Source of the DNA: Kitasatospora sp. MAA4
Lineage (GTDB): Bacteria; Actinomycetota; Actinomycetes; Streptomycetales; Streptomycetaceae
Length of the DNA stretch: 64,000 bases
Direction: 5' to 3'
Assembly (NCBI RefSeq): GCF_029893355.1
Contig: NZ_JARZAI010000008.1
Span: 124,001 to 188,000, forward strand
The position numbers and the translations under genes are program-made. The stretch's first letter is position 1. Every line of letters starts with the position of its first letter. Shown one piece after another: positions 62,298-64,000 of the stretch. The notes beneath the pieces are model-generated. The model did no database searches. It was given only the letters and a program-made list of their open reading frames with translations, and was not told the origin of the DNA.

Positions 62298-62329
62298 TAG
62301 TTGCACTGAAACTAGATTCAGTGCAACTA
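62298..62329. promoter_or_regulatory. 32-bp perfect palindrome, PadR operator candidate
   Basis: TAGTTGCACTGAA (62298-62310), a 6-base centre ACTAGA, and TTCAGTGCAACTA (62317-62329). Arms match exactly over 13 bases. It lies 26 bases before the PadR start and 53 before the monooxygenase start, so one regulator could control both. Confidence 0.75.
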
Positions 62330-62381
62330 TGGAGCGGTCGGCAGAGAGTCTGCTGCGATCGAGATCAGGAGGCAGACCGCC

Positions 62382-63578
62382 ATGGCAACGAGGATCAAGA
62401 ACGCGCTGGTCATCGGCGGCGGAGTCGCCGGACCCGTCACCGCGATGGCCCTCCAGCAGGCGGGCATCGAGGCCACCGTCCACGAGGCGTACACGCACAC
62501 CGCCACCGGCGTCGGCGCCGGGCTCGGGCTCGCGCCGAACGGGCTGGCCGCGCTGGACGTGATCGGCGCCGGCGACCTGGTGCGCCGGCTCGGCGACCCG
62601 ATGGACGCCATCGTGCTGCAGAGCTGGAACGGCCGGCGGCTCGCCGAGTTCGGCAGCCCCGGCCGGCTGGAGCCGACCAGGCTGGTGATGCGCAGCGACC
62701 TGTACCAGGCGCTGTACGGCGAAGCCGTCCGGCGGGGCATCCGGATCGAGCACGGCAAGCGGCTGACCGGCGTGACGAGGACCGCGGACGGCGTGACGGC
62801 GCAGTTCGCCGACGGCTCCACCGCCACCGGCGAGCTGCTGATCGGCGCCGACGGGATCCGCTCCACCGTGCGCGGCCTGATCGACCCGGCCGCCCCGCAG
62901 CCGCGGTACGCCGGCCTTCAGGGCTTCGGCTCGATGACCGCGCAGGCCGGCCTGGTGCCGGACACCGGCGGCAAGATGTACATGACCTTCGGCAAGCGGG
63001 CCTTCTTCGGCCTCCAGGTGATCAACGGCAACGCCGTCTGGTTCGTCAACCTGCCGTGGGCCGAGCCGCTCACCCAGGCCGAGGCCTCGGCACGCGGTGC
63101 CGAGGGGTGGTTGAAGGAGCTGGAGGTCGCGTGCGCGGGCGACCGAACCCCGGCCGCCGAACTGATCCGCCGCACCGACCCCGCCCAGCTGATGATCACC
63201 GGTCCGATGGAGAGCATGCCGGTGATGCCGCACTGGAGCAGGGACCGGATGGTGCTGGTCGGGGACTCCGTGCACGCGCCCTCGTCCAGCTCCGGCCAGG
63301 GGGCGTCGCTGGCCATCGAGAGCGCGGTCGAACTGGCGCGCTGCCTACGCGATCTGCCGCTGCGTCAGGCGCTGGCGCAGTACGAGGCGCTGCGCCGCCC
63401 GCGGGTCGAGCGGATCATCAGGGCGGCCGAGCGGACCAACGGCAACAAGGCCGCCGGCCCGGTCGCGCGGGTGCTCCGGGACGCGCTGATGCCCCTCGGG
63501 ATGAAGCTGATCAGCCCGGAGAAGATGGCCTGGCAGTTCGAGCACCGGATCGACTGGTCGGCCCCGGCAGCAGCCTGA
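62382..63578 (+). CDS. FAD-dependent monooxygenase
   Basis: 398-residue class A flavoprotein monooxygenase: Rossmann VIGGGVAGPVTAMALQQAGIEATVHEA at the start, LGLAPNGLAALDVIG, ATGELLIGADGIRSTVRGLID near residue 150 (DG motif), and RMVLVGDSVHAPSSSSGQGASLAIESAVELARCL near 285 (GD motif for FAD ribityl binding). No membrane segments. Divergent from PadR, so probably induced by a compound the PadR protein senses. Substrate unknown. ATG 62382 with AGGAGGC before it. Confidence 0.9.
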   Translation: MATRIKNALVIGGGVAGPVTAMALQQAGIEATVHEAYTHTATGVGAGLGLAPNGLAALDVIGAGDLVRRLGDPMDAIVLQSWNGRRLAEFGSPGRLEPTRLVMRSDLYQALYGEAVRRGIRIEHGKRLTGVTRTADGVTAQFADGSTATGELLIGADGIRSTVRGLIDPAAPQPRYAGLQGFGSMTAQAGLVPDTGGKMYMTFGKRAFFGLQVINGNAVWFVNLPWAEPLTQAEASARGAEGWLKELEVACAGDRTPAAELIRRTDPAQLMITGPMESMPVMPHWSRDRMVLVGDSVHAPSSSSGQGASLAIESAVELARCLRDLPLRQALAQYEALRRPRVERIIRAAERTNGNKAAGPVARVLRDALMPLGMKLISPEKMAWQFEHRIDWSAPAAA

Positions 63579-63593
63579 AGATCCGTTGTCGGG

Positions 63594-64000
63594 CTACCAG
63601 TTGGAGTCCGGAGTGACCGGGAGCGGCTCGGCGCAGGAGCTCGGCGCGGGCCGGCCGGCCACCCGGTCGGCCAGCCAGGCGATCGCGGCCGGACCGGACT
63701 GGACCGAGCCGTCGTGGGACACCCCGGGCATCCAGTCGGTGGTGACCGCCGTCCCCGCCGCGCAGTAGCGCCGGACCAGCCCGGCGGTGTACTTGGGCAG
63801 GATCAGCGGGTCACTCAGCCCCTGCGCGAGGAAGACCGGGACGCCGGGAGTCATCGACGAGACCCGGTTCTCCGCGAACGCCTGCTGCCAGGCGGGATCC
63901 GACAGCGGCGGGTGCGCGAAGAACGTGCCCAGCATGTTCAGTTCGACCAGTCGGGGCAGCAGCAGCCACGGCTCGCTGTCGCAGACGGCCTGCGAGGTCT
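63594..64000 (-). CDS. Secretory-type lipase/alpha-beta hydrolase, C-terminal part
   Basis: Only the last 135 residues are in the window; the gene continues beyond it, and the ATG near 63935 is internal. The segment MLGTFFAHPPLSDPAWQQAFAENR, VPVFLAQGLSDPLILPKYTAGLVRRYCAAGT and WMPGVSHDGSVQSGPAAIAWLADRVAG matches the C-terminus of secretory lipase (LIP, PF03583-like) proteins: the Asp of GLSDPLI and the His of SHDG would be the acid and base of the triad. The terminal Cys pair could form a disulfide. Confidence 0.75.
   Translation of the reverse strand, partial: TSQAVCDSEPWLLLPRLVELNMLGTFFAHPPLSDPAWQQAFAENRVSSMTPGVPVFLAQGLSDPLILPKYTAGLVRRYCAAGTAVTTDWMPGVSHDGSVQSGPAAIAWLADRVAGRPAPSSCAEPLPVTPDSNW

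Overview
The window is very G+C-rich actinobacterial DNA with tightly packed genes, frequent ATGA-type stop/start overlaps and GTG/TTG starts. Ku plus LigD-polymerase NHEJ genes, a DUF5937/ArsR regulator, DUF4389 and DUF4185 proteins, CitA/CitB-type two-component systems and a T7SS-style toxin locus point to Streptomycetaceae (Streptomyces or Kitasatospora). The genus is inferred. No rRNA, tRNA, insertion sequence, integrase or CRISPR array was seen.

Layout. 1-874: 3' part of ku. 1.2-3.7 kb: small SUKH, DUF4253 and unknown genes with one frameshifted remnant. 4.0-9.8 kb: a polymorphic-toxin/T7SS-type locus (SseB-like protein, WXG-like helical protein, ADP-ribosyltransferase toxin, candidate immunity protein, T7SS-associated protein, P-loop ATPase with a propeller-like tail). 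10-17.5 kb: muconolactone-isomerase/GNAT fusion, nucleotidyltransferase, LigD polymerase, PHP protein, GNAT, DUF4389 membrane protein, serine hydrolase and RluA-type pseudouridine synthase. 17.5-20.3 kb: a family 2 encapsulin shell translationally coupled to its cysteine desulfurase partner, followed by a DUF5937 regulator.

21.9-25.5 kb: an operon for a polar amino-acid ABC importer and a SAM hydroxide adenosyltransferase. It is preceded by a methionine-rich leader peptide, a possible antiterminator and a textbook intrinsic terminator, so it is a candidate methionine attenuator. 25.5-31.8 kb: a secreted neprosin-like protein, an NMT1-type ABC importer and a CitA/CitB-type two-component system. 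32-40 kb: a nitrate reductase fused to a CysJ-type flavoprotein reductase, a second CitA/CitB pair and a dicarboxylate symporter. 40-46.7 kb: secreted proteins (DUF4185, trypsin-like, esterase), a membrane HTH/lysozyme-like fusion and an ECF sigma/anti-sigma-like pair.

46.3-61.6 kb: a complete choline-to-glycine route. It has choline dehydrogenase, betaine-aldehyde-type dehydrogenase, a Rieske glycine betaine demethylase with a separate Rieske ferredoxin, dimethylglycine oxidase and the four-subunit sarcosine oxidase, plus a permease. An IclR regulator lies in the middle, and a shared 19-bp TGTTGCGT-N6-CAACA-like element recurs in the divergent promoters. 61.6-64 kb: a PadR regulator and FAD monooxygenase around a 32-bp perfect palindrome, then the 3' end of a lipase gene.
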